Of a stretch of DNA of 64,000 nt, positions 31,201 to 42,661 are shown piece by piece. The stretch's first letter is position 1. Each line of letters starts with the position of its first letter. A program made the position numbers and the translations under genes. The notes beneath the pieces were generated by a model that was not told the DNA's origin, ran no database searches, and was given only the letters and a program-made list of their open reading frames with translations. The stretch covers positions 248,001 through 312,000 of the forward strand of contig VXIS01000007.1 in assembly GCA_008704415.1 (NCBI GenBank), given 5' to 3'. Source of the DNA: Sphaerosporella brunnea. Taxonomy: Eukaryota > Ascomycota > Pezizomycetes > Pezizales > Pyronemataceae.

Positions 31201-31448
31201 GGTTGCTCTGCAACAGAGATAAGGGAAGGGGAAGATGGTGGCGCCTAATAGAAAAGTTGGTGGTACAGCAGGTACTTAGGTACAACAAAACAGCCAATTC
31301 GAAATTCATCACAATTTGTAGCAGCACTCCAGTTAAATATATGTTGACGCCGTTGGCCTCAACAAGATGGCTGGTCAGCATCCCTCATTCACTGCTTACT
31401 TCGTCCTCGGCGAGACCACTAAAATGAATTGCGAGGTGTGGACCTGTT

Positions 31449-32204
31449 TTAGCTACCAGTACCTCTTCTCCTGGCACCCCTACTGCTTCCCGGGACACCT
31501 CTGCCTATGCCACTACCCCTGGTGAGCCTTGACGGCGGTAAGCCTCTGGTGGATGAACTGCTGGAACCGTTGCTAACCCCTCCTCGCCCAGCCGCCCCCA
31601 CCGTGCCCCGCGTCGAAGGAACACCCCTCCTGCCCCTGGTCCCTCTTCCGGTAGGCTTCTTCTCGGCAGCCAGCCTTCTAGCTTCCGCGGCAGCCGCCTC
31701 CCTTTCCCGAGCTGCAGCCCTCTCTCTAGCTTCCTCTGCTCGTCGTTGGGCTGCTTGTTGCCTTGCCAACGCCTCGGCTTCAACTGCGGCCTGCTCATTT
31801 GTGATACCCTCCCAATGTGTGGACTGCAAAAGGCGTTGGTTGTGTTCGGCCTGACTGAGGATCCTGATCCAAAGGTTCAGTAGCGTGTTCGCAGTCTCGA
31901 CAGTAGAGGAAACAGCCTGAAGAAGCGCGCGCGTCAGTGAGCTTTCTCACACGAAACAGTAGTGCGTAGAAAGGAATCGAACCCCCATATTCTCGTTCGC
32001 CTTTTCTAGTGATGATGTGACGCCCGAAACGATGGTGTTAAGTTGTTGAACACCGCGCAGCTCTGCTTTCAAAGCTTCCTCTCGCGCTGCATCGTTTTCG
32101 ACAACGGACGTACCGAAGGCGCGGGACTTCTGAGCAAGCTCGTCGACGGATGAGAGCTGGTCAGTGACTTGTTTAAAGCTGTCGGGGCCAAAGCCGTCCG
32201 TCAT
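31449..32204 (-). CDS. DUO1: DASH complex subunit Duo1
   Basis: Two exons, 32204-31983 and 31916-31449, give 229 residues. The splice (donor GTTCGA, acceptor CAG, 66 nt) produces ...SSLEKANENMGAVSSTVETA, then LLNLWIRILSQAEHNQRLLQ and STHWEGITNEQAAVEAE, which is the conserved Duo1 core. A long Ala/Arg/Glu coiled coil and an RG-rich C-terminal tail follow. Duo1 is part of the fungal DASH/Dam1 ring that couples kinetochores to microtubule plus ends. The upstream neighbour is divergent across 711 bp. The RG-rich tail, about 60 residues, could be a site of microtubule contact or arginine methylation; that is inference. Confidence 0.85.
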
Positions 32205-32915
32205 GGTCGCTTATTGTGTGGCAGTGGTGTTGATAGCGTTTGTTTGGGCGGGGTTTGTTTGGTGGTGGTGGTGAGGCTGACGAGTCCACGTGTGTTTGAT
32301 AACTCCAAGCTCGTCCCACCAAGGCCAGCAAGGCTGGCTTCTCTCGCTTCCACACCTTGTGATATTTTGGGGGGCCGTGCGCGGGGAATCTGTCGATTCC
32401 TTTTCTAATTTTCGCACGCCAGTGTTTTTCGGGATATTTTTCTTAGGCATTCCCTTTTCTCCTCCTGGATAACCCCATTCCTCATTTTTCATCCCTGGCG
32501 TTTCTTCTCATCCTTGCCCCTTTCGTCCAGCTTGCGTTGTCACGGGCAACCAAACTGTTGCTCACCGTTGCAACGGGGTCAAGGTAACCCCCCCCCATTC
32601 CGTTCTGCCAAAGGAACCCAACCTCCTCACTTTCCTCCTCATCGCACATCCCAACCCTACCACCACCTCAGTAATTTACATAACCTTCCAATTGGCGTGA
32701 ATCACCTGTCGCCAATATCAATATTCTTCTCTCCCCGACCTTCTCGATTTTCTCGCTTCTCGAACACTCCCCGCCCGCCCGCGCTCGTTGCTTTCTATCC
32801 TCGGGGTTTGGGTTCAAGGAGGAGGGTTAGGGAACAACAACAACAACAACAGCAACAACAACAATAACAACAACAACAACAAACACCAGTCGTTTATTTA
32901 CCACAACCATCAAGA
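32205..32915. promoter_or_regulatory. Divergent promoter between DUO1 and the S/T-P-rich gene
   Basis: 711 bp between two outward-facing ATGs. It contains a CAA trinucleotide tract at about 32834-32883, about 35 bp before the plus-strand ATG, which is typical of fungal 5' leaders. A pyrimidine-rich block occupies about 32500-32800. No specific factor site is claimed. Confidence 0.45.
32834..32883 (+). repeat. CAA microsatellite in the 5' leader
   Basis: About 50 bp of near-perfect CAA/ACA repeats just upstream of the ATG at 32916. CAA repeats are unstructured and common in yeast and fungal leaders. Length likely variable. Confidence 0.85.
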
Positions 32916-34351
32916 ATGATTGCGCCTAGTACTCCTCCAAGGCGCGTCAATCGCCCGCGCACGCCAACCGCGCCCCGTCATGCGACGGACTTCGAAGAGT
33001 ACACCCCTCCCAGGAGGTCCCTTCGCTTGAAGGACTTGAAATCTTCGCCCACCGTTACGATCGGAACGCTTTCCCCTCCTCCGTCCTCGCCTCTTGCAGC
33101 GCAAACTCCCTCTCCGAAGCAAAGAAGAAAGGTCCGCAAGGCAACCTTTGTGCTGGATGAGGATCAGGATATTGGTGCTGGGAAAGGGAAAGGGAAGAAG
33201 GAAACTGGGGAGCGGACGAAGAGTGGGGCCACGACCGCTAGTTCTAGCGGCATCGGTCTGCCTACTCCCGCCAAGACTCCATCTAGGAAGAGGAAGCTTG
33301 CACCGGAGCAGGTTGCCAGCTCAGCGCAAGCTTTGTTTCCTCCAACCCAAGTGTCGTCTTCTCGAAGCGCGGCAAAGGGCGGTTTGTTTGGGGTCAGAAA
33401 GCCTCGCGAAACCGCTAGCGTTGGTGGCAGTGCCAGCGCCCTCGCGACTCCTCGTCGCAGGACGCATGCAGCAAGCACACTGCGATTAGAGTCGGAGGAG
33501 AGCAGTCTTGAAATCTTCACGGACAGCGTCGACAGGCGACCAAAGCTGGACGATGATCCTGAAAACCCCTTTATCACTCGCCCTGGCGACGAGACCAAAT
33601 CTGCCAAGAGGACGAGACAGCAAAGGGCAGACAAGACCAGAAATCGAATTGGCGACGATGCTGACAGGGAGGACGGAATGGTCTATATGTTGTAAGTTTG
33701 AGACCCTTCCTCCTGTGAGTATCCTTTGTTTAATTCTTTGATAGCCGCGGCAAGAAAGTTTTCAAGCGTTTCGCGCACCTCCCAGACCATCATGACCGCG
33801 CTGCATCGGAAGACCAAGACGACGAAGAGGCTGGATTGAATCCGACAAAGATCAAGCCACGCTTTTTGTTCCAGTCCGCTTCGTCGAAACTATCCAAGAC
33901 AGAGGAGGCTCCGGAGGATAACGAGCTCGCCGAAGAGGATGAAGTGGACGAGGAGGCAGAGACCGACATCGATGTCAAAGAGCGCCCAGAATCCCGGTCG
34001 TCAAGCATTGTCATCACGCACAAATCAAACAAAAAGTCAACTGGCAAGAGGCCAGCGGTGTCTCGCATGACTCCCGACAGCGAGGACGACGTACAGCCAC
34101 TTCCAAAATTATCCAGTTTCAAGGCCCGACTGGCGGCGGCTTCTGGCGCGGCTTCAAAGAAGGCATTGTCTGGAAGCAAGGCTCTATTCGATGAAGGCGA
34201 GGACGAATCATGGTGCCCACCAATGCCCAAGGCGGCTGATTTGAGTGACGATGAAGTGGCCCCACCCAAGAAGGGCGTCAAGAGGAACCTGGACATCGGC
34301 CTGGATACCCCACCCAGCACAAGAAAGAGGACCCGGCGTGCTCTCTATTAA
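32916..34351 (+). CDS. Uncharacterised S/T-P-rich protein with FRGKKVF motif
   Basis: Two exons, 32916-33691 and 33745-34351, give 460 residues. The 53-nt intron has donor GTAAGT and acceptor TAG. Splicing joins DREDGMVYM to FRGKKVFKRFAHLPDHH, giving a compact conserved-looking motif (GMVYMFRGKKVF) near residue 258. Nearly everything else is disordered. There are many minimal CDK sites in the N-terminus (STPPRR, TPTAP, LSPPP, TPSPK, TPAKTPSRKRK), an acidic block at about 320-350, and basic nuclear-signal-like runs at both ends. The composition suggests a nuclear, cell-cycle-phosphorylated protein. I do not recognise the family. It shares a promoter region with DUO1. Confidence 0.6.
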
Positions 34352-35924
34352 ATCGGTTATATTCCTTGTGAACTGCCTTTGTATCCTTTTCTTATTCTCA
34401 TCACAGCTTTTGGTAGATGCCATACTTCATGTATCTCCTTTGTTATCCCTTTTTTCTCTTTTTTTCCTTTTTCTTTTGGTTGCCACTACCGTCGCATTTC
34501 TGGATCAGGCTCAATCGAATGGTGTGTGTACTTACTTGCTTTTGTTTGGTTTGGGGGCTTTTGTATTACGAGTGACTATACCATTCAGGTTGTGTTTGTA
34601 TGGGTGTTATTGCTTGACATCAGCCAGGGCCTTTTCCTTTTATTATCCGGGAGGGATTCGTTGGATTCGCGAGGGAAGCCGCTCATCTCTACTTCTTATC
34701 CCTTTGCTTTACGCGGTTGGAATTGCTGTAATTTTTGAGGGGGCTTTTTGGGATATGAGCGGGAGGCGGTTTGATCTTGATCTTTTGGGGGATTGGCGGC
34801 GATCGCAGCCTGATGGAATACTTTGTGTTCGTAAAATAGAAATATCATTAACTATGGTTGATGACGTTGGGGGAGGCTGTGATTGATTGCCACTGTGGAC
34901 GAGTGATTCCTGGTGCACAGCTGCTGATACTCAAAAGAGATACGAATACGGCAGCGCACACGTGATAAGGTCCGAGGTCTGTTGAGATCTCGCCCAGTTC
35001 CTGAGCGAGCCTTCTGCTCCGTTTGCCGTGCCGCTTCGGCCCGTTGTTCTCGGGATCGGTGGAGGTTCGAGAGTCGAGAGTCGAGACCTCCTCGCAACGT
35101 GACCGGTCCCCCAAGCGGAAGGGTCCCTTGCAGCTGAGGAGGCTGCGTAGATGAGCCGCAGAGCCGTTGAGAAAAAGCACCTCTGAGCGCCAAGCCCAGG
35201 GCGGAAACACCAACAAAAAGGTGGCCCACGCGCATCGCGATCCCGCGAGCCCGAAATCGTCGAACCAGCGCGCGTGCAAGATAACTCGATTTGCCAAAAC
35301 AGCTGAAACGCTAGAGAAGATGACCTCGACGCGTGTACAACTAATAGTGGGAAATCTTTGCCTGATGAGCTGCATCTTTAAACAGCGCTTAGCATGTTTT
35401 TCCATGCCTTGACAGGGAACATCGCCATGGCAAGTTTTGTAAAATCCCACTAAACCCGCAAGCCATAGAATTATGTGCTGTCCTGCTTGTTAAAGCTCTC
35501 ATAGGGCCGAACTCATCTTTCAAAAGCTCTCATCGAAACCCCTTTCTGCTTGAAGCGCCCTTGCCTGCTGCAACAACCCGGTCTGGTGATCATCTTTGCT
35601 GCTGCACTTCCGCTCTTTTCCGTTGCTCGTTTTTGATAGGTTGGTCTCTTCAGCTTCCGGTCGTCATAGGTCTTGTCCGCAAGCCCCGCGTTCGCTCTCC
35701 TTAGAAGAGTCATCAACTTTGAGGTTTGTGTGTTTGGTCGGCATTCTAATGCCTGCGCTCCATCAACTTTCAACCCCTGACGTCTTGCTTGCAGTGTTCC
35801 GGACAATCGCAAACCACGAGATCGACCGTATCGACATAAGAAACCAAGACGCTACACCGAAGGTTCAACTGCCGCTACATACACTCACCTACATCGCGCT
35901 TTCGTTCCGGCTTGCGGTTGCGGA
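34352..35924. other. Intergenic stretch before the CSC1-type gene
   Basis: The first several hundred bases are T-rich and probably the 3' untranslated region of the upstream gene. The rest should hold the promoter of the channel gene. Plus-strand (34245-34886) and minus-strand (34848-35450) frames are open but lack domains and coding-like composition. No gene supported. Confidence 0.5.
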
Positions 35925-38900
35925 ATGGGGGGGGACTCATGTCAGATCACCAATGGCTGGTCGCTGATAAAACGGACGGCGGGGGAGGATGCGCTCAATG
36001 CATTCTTGAGTTTGGTGCAATCGCCATTCAAGCAGGCATTCACAACAGACGCCTTCATAGCATCTCTGGGATCGTCCATAGGCATATCGGCGCTTATACT
36101 GGCGGGATGGTGTGTACTGCGACCATACCATTCGGTAGTGTACGCTCCAAAGCTGCGAGTGGCGGACGAGAAACGCTCTCTACCGCCGGTTGGGAAGGGA
36201 TATTTCGCTTGGATTGCGCCATTAATAAAATGCCACGAGAGTGATCTTGTGGATAAGATTGGAATGGATGCAATTATATTCTTGCGGTTCGCACTTCAAA
36301 CCTGATACAGGAAACGGTCGAGCTCACTGGTGAACAGGTTCATGAGACTCTGCAGGACACTGTTTTTCTTTCTGGGGATTCTCGGATGTCTCATCATGAT
36401 CCCAGTAAATGTCAGGTGGGTTGTTGTTCCGGGAGAGCTTTGTATCGGTGTTGACAGTTCCTAGCTGCAACATGAAGAGTCCAGCCTTCAAGGCAACTGC
36501 AACGTACAAGCCTGACAAGAGTTGGTTTATGATCATGGCTCCCAATTATACTTGGGGTGAATGCATGTGGGCCCATGTTGTCATCGCGTACCTCTTCACG
36601 TTCATTTTGATGTACTTGTTGTGGAAAAACTACCGAGTGAGTGGGCAATCGGCTTTTCCCCGAAACGGCCCGCACTGACTTGATTTCAAGGAGGTAGTTA
36701 CACTCAGGAAACTTTATTTCGAGAGCCCGGAGTATGTTGACTCTCTGCATGCCAGGACATTAATGGTGAGCCTCATAATCAGATCTTTTGATATGGACGA
36801 TTGGGAATATCTGATTGTTGCTACTGCAGATCTGGGATATCCCGGGCTCATCCCGTTCAGATGCTGGATTGAGCACGATCGTCAATAGTCTCAGTGTTCC
36901 TGCCGATGGTACTGAAAAATGTTCCATAGGAAGAAACGTCAAGGAATTGCCCGAATTGATCGAAATGCACGGGAGAGCCGTTCGACGCCTAGAAAAAGTA
37001 CTAGCCAAATACCTGAAGAATCCCGATCGGCTTCCCGCTACCAAGCCACTATGCAAGCCCGATAAAGAGGACAAGGCAATGAACCAGAACATGAAGGTGG
37101 ACGCTATCGAATACTACAAGCAGAGAATCGAAGAATTGGAAAAGCAGATTGTGATTGTGAGAAAAGGCATAGACGACAGAGATGCCATGCCCTACGGCTT
37201 CGTCAGCTTTCCCACGATCTCACGCGCCCACATAACGGCCAAGGCAGCCAGGCACAAACATCCCAAAGGCACGTCTATGCAGCTAGCAACGAAGCCGCAG
37301 GACATCATCTGGCAGAACTTGAACAGAGCTAAAGCAAAGCGGAAATGGAACAGTTTGATTGGACACGTATTGTTCGTCCTCCTGTCGGTGCTCTATGTCA
37401 TTCCGAACATTCTCATCGCTGTCTTTCTTTCTAATCTCAACAACATTTCCCTTGTCTGGCCTGCATTCACGCCTCACTTGGCGGCCAACTACAGGATATA
37501 CACATTTGTCCAGGGATTTCTCGCCCCAACAATCACCTCGATCATCTACTTGCTGCTTCCTGTGCTGATGAGGAGACTGTCTGCATGGCAAGGGTATTCA
37601 ATCACCGACGCCACACATATTTAGAGTGTTCACTGACAATCGTAGCGACATCACCAAATCCTCCAGAGAGAAGCATGTTACTCACAAGCTGTATGTATTC
37701 TTCATTCTCAACAATTTGATAATGTTCACCTTATTTGGCGTAAGTTTTTGCCTTCGTCTCCTTTCTCTGGTGTGTGCTAAAATGTTCTATTAGACATTCT
37801 GGTCTTCTGTCAGGGATCTCATCACGATTGTCGATGCAAACGGTTTTAGTTGGACCACGGTCACCGAAGTGCACCTGGGCGATCGAATTGCCGTTGCAAT
37901 CTTTGATGTTTCCTCGTTCTGGATCACATACCTTCTGCAGAGGAACTTGGGAGCGATTCTCGACTTGGCACAGCTGGTATCTCTCATAGGAAAGAGCTTT
38001 AGTATCCACTTCCTATCTCCGACACCGAGAGAAAAGATCGAATGGACAGCGCCTCCTCCCTTGTGAGTCTCACCCCGGGATACATGATTACTGCTGCTAA
38101 CAATTAGAAGCGACTATGCCTCCTACTATAACTATGTGAGCAGCACCATCTGCCTGTTTGGCCAACGTCGCTGATCCCCTGCAGTTTCTTTTTTACGTCA
38201 CCATCGCCCTTTGTTTCGCAACAGTCCAGCCGCTTGTTCTCCCGGTCGCGTTCTTTTACTTCCTCCTGGATTCGTTTCTCAAGAAGTACACCCTAATGTA
38301 CGTCTTCGTGACCAAAGTCGAGAGCGGTGGGACCTTCTGGAGGATGATTTTCAACCGTCTCCTGTTTGCAACTGGCTTATTTATATGCGTCGTTGCTCTG
38401 ATTGTGTGGTCAAGATACAATGGGAGGACAGCCTGCACCCTGTTTCCGCTGTTAGTAATCTTGATTCTGTTCAAGATTTACTGCCACCGGACCTTTGACC
38501 CAGAAATCCATTATCACATCCGAGGATCCGACCGCGACAGCATGCTTAGCGCAAACAACTTCAACCGCAAAGACCGTCTCGACAAACGATACAGCCACCC
38601 AGCGTTGCATCGTAACCTTCTGCGGCCGATGGTGAACGGAAAAGCGGAGCACATGATGGCACAAATATTCGGGAACGGACCGGGTCGGGATGGACAGGGC
38701 GGCATCGGAATGGACTCCATGCAGCACGGCAAGGCAGGGAAGAAAGTTCCGATCGCAGGGTTCGAGGTAGTGCAGGAGGAAGATATGGACTTTGCAAACT
38801 TCAAGAATCGTGCCGAGTTCGGAGACGACCACGGCGGTGGAGGAATTCTCTATGGCGATGAGCACAGCATTATGGGAACGATGACCCCGCCGCCAGGTTT

Positions 38901-39204
38901 TGGATCTCCGGCTTCCTCCCGCCCTGGATCACCGGTTATTGGTCACCAGGTCGCCATGGCCAGTCCCCTTGGCACAGGCGGAAATGCTTTTTCGGGTGGA
39001 GGGTATTTCCCTGTTGTGGGACAAGCACCACCACGCTCGCCGCACTTCGCACCGGCTTCCTTACACCGTCCCGAGAGTCCGTATGATTACACATATACGG
39101 ATCACAGGAGCGAAACGGGAAGTGTGACACATCTATTAAATGACCAGCATCATCCTGCACCATACCGTTCGCATTATTACGAGGAGTACAGAGGTGATCG
39201 TTGA
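35925..39204 (+). CDS. CSC1/OSCA-type stress-gated cation channel
   Basis: Nine exons: 35925-36286, 36338-36415, 36465-36636, 36691-36765, 36830-37593, 37646-37739, 37794-38062, 38108-38135 and 38185-39204. They give 953 residues, with introns of 45-64 nt. Domains in order are an N-terminal membrane segment (SIGISALILAGWCVLRPY), then FLRFMRLCRTLFFFLGILGC (split by intron 1), WAHVVIAYLFTFILMYLLW, and a cytosolic domain with a coiled region (YYKQRIEELEKQIVIVRKG). The RSN1 7TM core follows, including LYVFFILNNLIMFTLFGTFW and YFLLDSFLKKYTLMYVFVTK. A Gly/Pro-rich cytosolic tail of about 200 residues closes the protein. The family conducts Ca2+ and other cations in response to membrane tension or osmotic stress. 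The start follows an 8-G run; a different first exon is possible. Intron 1 has a GTTCGC donor. Confidence 0.85.
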
Positions 39205-41039
39205 TAGAGATAGATAAGAATTTCATGTTTCGGGTATGGTGTTCTGGGGTTTTCGAGTGTTTGTGTATTTTTTTTTTCTAGTCTTTTATTTCGTGGAACT
39301 GGGCTTTATTGCTTCGTCATGTACAGAGGATTGCATATACTTAGGGGTCTGTCTTCGTTTTTCTTCTTCTTTCTTTCCTGTTGGTGGTATCCGAGATTGT
39401 TTCTAATGTGCCATGGGTTTGTATGAGTATCGTTTTTATTTCTGTATGTGCTTTGAATTTTGAGCTCTGTGGAGATGAGTTGGGGACTCGATATCAGTGG
39501 AGATATAGGGAATTGCGATATGGCAATCGAGTGATATCTTACAGCAAATAGAGCACCACCCTTTTGGCCATTGGGAATTTGTAGATCAATTGCAGCTTCG
39601 AAAGTGCTTCGAAGTGAAACAGCCTGAACCCACTCCCTACAAAGTCATGATAGACTAAAACCACTTCAAATGATACCTCGTCCTCATTTCCCTCTTCTTA
39701 ATCACCACATCACTTTCTGACACCAACTTCGACCTAGATATGTAAGATACAGACTTACTTAAGTACATACTCTACCCCGTCTGGAAGCAGAACGGAACGG
39801 AAACATGGGGATGTAAATAGCAGCCTGGCTCCTGTCGACCCAGGCGCGCGCAGACTATATGAAGAGTGGCGAACTTTCCAAGACTTCGCAGTTGAGGTGA
39901 CAAGTCAAGGAGGAGGTGTAAGTTGCAAAACACAGTCGAAGATGTCTATTGCAGTTTGTTTCGTCTCCGCCAAGTTTAACGGTTAGAGGGTTCAACTCTT
40001 CGCCACCTTTTTTTTTTTTTTTTTCCTTCTAAGAAAGAAAGAAAAAAGAAAAAAGCACTGTGGGTAAGTACATGTACTTAGTTGTACATACTCTACCGTT
40101 ATGTAAGTGCTCTAGGTGAATACAGTTAGGCTTGCCTAGAGTACACTTTTGTGGACGAGTGATTGCTCATGAGAAAGCACCTGGGAGTATTCAGCGTTAT
40201 CAATGGGTGGAAGGGGGCGATGAGTCGTTGTCATTGAAAGTTAACATATATTTACCAGTGGGAGAGGAGCCCTCAACCCCCATCCCAACAATCCCGCCGT
40301 GTCTTTCTCAAAACCCACAAACACAAACACGTTTAAACACCTTCCCCCAGCATGTCAACCTCCAACTACCACCTGATAGCACCAGACCACACAAAAAAAA
40401 ACCCCTACGGGGTGTATGTCCCACGCCATTCGGACGCGCGAGCCGTGTGCTGACGCATAGAAGGTTTTCCAACGGCTACTTCTCTGCGTCCCCGAACCCT
40501 GCCATAGCAGTGGCGCAGCCACCAATGGCGCTTGTTCGGGCCGCCGCGTTGGAGCAGAGGGTTCACATAGTGACGGTGAAGGAGAGGCTCGCCGACCAGG
40601 TGAGGCAGATGGCGCTTGCTCAGGCCGATGTTACCGCTGCGTTGGATCAGAGGGCTATGACGTTGAGGTTGGAGAAGGCTTGGAAGAGAGTTTAGGGATT
40701 CAGTGTTCCTGGTTATATAGCTAGCCAGCCTAAAAGCCACTACGCCTGGCTTTTGGGGCCGGCTATTAGGAACACCGGGTGGATTGGCGACCTGCTGTGC
40801 AGAAGGAAGTTCCTTAAATATATTGATCGGCCAAACAAGTCCGGCTATTAGCAGAGATTGCTCCAAGGAATTGAAGCTTCTAATTGTGGTCTACTGTGAC
40901 TAGTACTGCGGATTGCTTGCGCAATATCACGAATAAGAGCCAGTAGTGAAAAAGACTGGAAATATGCAACAGCCTGTGTATTTGACTACATGCAAGCATC
41001 TGCTTAGATACCCATACCACCAGTGACCTATGTTCCTCG
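39205..41039. other. Gene-poor stretch with a doubtful short coiled-coil ORF
   Basis: Holds the 3' region of the channel gene, a T-run (40008-40024), and a doubtful frame whose best part starts at ATG 40525 and stops at 40695 (56 codons, helical, with ALEQRV and ALDQRA internally repeated). The first non-ATG part of that frame (from 40132) is not credible. A hAT-like remnant follows five bases after the stop. No gene is firmly supported. Confidence 0.4.
40701..40777. mobile_element. Internally deleted hAT-type MITE remnant
   Basis: About 77 bp starting CAGTGTTCCTGGTTATATAG and ending GGCCGGCTATTAGGAACACCG. These match the ends of hAT MITE copies 1-3 with changes. Flanking octamers TAGGGATT and GGTGGATT share only their last five bases, so the duplication is decayed. 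A further fragment CCGGCTATTAGCAG lies near 40833. Confidence 0.5.
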
Positions 41040-41986
41040 TCAGCCTTCCTCCAGTGCCTTCCCATAGTTCCCAAGAAATCTCACCTCCAAACAATGCCCG
41101 GAGACATAACTGGACAACGGGCTGGCGAGCATGAGGATACTCATTGCCGCCTCCACCGGAGTTCCAGCACGTCTCAGGGGGACTAGCTGGTATCCCTGCG
41201 CGGCCTTCTGTTGCGCCTTTGGAATTCCCAACGCAATCCTCTCCCCACCGACCTCGGCAAACGCGCCGGCCTCTTTCTCCTGCGTCAACCTTGTAGCCAC
41301 AGTTCCAAACGCCACAGTATTTGCGCGCACGCCGAACGCGGGGCCCCACTCCTTTGCAATCGTCTTAGTCAACCCAAGAATGCCCATCTTCGCCGTCGCA
41401 TAGTTTGCCTGTCCAGCATTGCCGTGAATGCCGGATGTGGAGGAGACATTGGTGATGCTGCGGCTTTCGCCGTCTTTGACGCGGAAGTAGGGTGCTGCTG
41501 CTCGCACTAGCATGAACGGTGCCCGCGTGTGTAGGTTCATGATCATGTCCCATTGCTTGTCTGTGGTCTTGTGGATCACACCATCCCAGGTGAAGCCAGC
41601 CTATCCTCACCCCCATTAACGCCAGTCCCCAGGTCCCAGGTGCATCAACTCACGTTGTTTACGATATGATGAATCTTCCCACCACCCAACCTCGCGGCTT
41701 CGTTGATAATCCGATCAATCGTTGCCTGCTCCATGATGTCGCCCGCTACAGCCACAGCTTGACCACCCGCATCTGTGATCCTCTTGACAGTTTCGGCAGC
41801 CTTGGAAGCGTCCAAGTCGGCCACAACTACTCGGGCACCCTCCTTGGCGAAAAGCACCGCGGTCTCGGCTCCGATGCCCTGGCCGGCTCCGGTGACAATC
41901 GCGGTTTGGTTCGCAAGCATCCCCTGGGAGAAAGTGTTGGAGAGGTGGCCCTGCACCTGGACGAGACGATCGGCAGGAGTAGACAT
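41040..41986 (-). CDS. Short-chain dehydrogenase/reductase (FabG-like)
   Basis: Two exons, 41986-41654 and 41600-41040, give 297 residues; the 53-nt intron has donor GTGAGT and acceptor TAG. The Rossmann motif TGAGQGIGAE follows LANQTAIV. VADLDASKA marks the cofactor end of beta-2, where the Asp suggests NAD(H) preference. The NNAG motif is made by the splice (HHIVNN|AGFTWDGV). The catalytic set is Ser165 (VSSTSG), Tyr178 and Lys182 (YATAK). It resembles 3-oxoacyl-ACP reductases and related SDRs; the substrate cannot be told from sequence. The C-terminus SGHCLEV.. is typical. It is divergent from the coiled-coil gene at 42662. Confidence 0.85.
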
Positions 41987-42661
41987 TTTTGTTACGCCTA
42001 GTGGTATATATGTTGCGTGGGGAAGTCTGGTTGTTGTTGTTATTCTTGGGAGCGGCCCAGCTCTTATATAAATTCGAGGGTTGGAATCTGCCGCATATGC
42101 GTGGCCCGAGCCGAGGCTTCTGCATTGAGAATCCTTGTCGATGCGGTGGATTTGCACGGCTGTCACTCGGACTTCAACGGACATATCGCCTGGGCGTTGA
42201 TAAACGCTAGTTGGGCAAGTACGTTCTGCTCCTGACAGAGTAAAATCGCCTCGATCTTGGGGCTTGTTTTCCTCAACATGGCCCCTCGGAGAATGACCAA
42301 GTTTGACTAGTTATAGTACAGTCCACAACTACCACGCATTCATGTCTTCGCCAGCGGCTTCTGGTGGAGGGTCTGTTTACCGAGGTCAATCGGCTCAGCC
42401 TATTACTGACGTAAGCGTTCCGCTGTCGTGTGGGAAGATGAAATCCCGGCGAGCCATGACTGTTCTGGTGGGTGCTTTATCAGATTTTGGCTTCACCGAA
42501 AATCACTCGACTAACTCCATCGCGGTGTGATGCACTCCATCCTACTCGAGTAAAGCTCGAAAGATTCGACAAACCCTTACCCAGACTCCTTGTGTAACCA
42601 GGGCCTCGCGCGACGCGTCCCCGCCAATGGTCACCTGCGCGCCCAACCTCGACCCGTCGTA
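41987..42661. other. Divergent promoter with a short upstream ORF
   Basis: Between the SDR and the coiled-coil gene. An ATG at 42342 opens a 23-codon stretch (SSPAASGGGSVYRGQ...) ending in GACGTAAGC, a good splice donor at 42411. This could be an upstream ORF or an alternative first exon of the gene at 42662, but no acceptor gives a continuous frame. The frame unspliced stops at 42530. Confidence 0.35.

Noticed and set aside
31962..31985. tRNA B-box-like GGTTCGATTCC on the minus strand
   Set aside because: It falls at the DUO1 intron donor; no A box or acceptor stem pairs with it.
34245..34886. 213-codon hydrophobic plus-strand ORF
   Set aside because: Overlaps the end of the 32916-34351 gene in another frame and then follows a T-rich 3' region; the Phe/Leu content comes from T richness.
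34848..35450. 200-codon minus-strand ORF
   Set aside because: Cys/Arg/Ser-rich with no domain, in the presumed promoter of the channel gene; a second overlapping frame is equally open.
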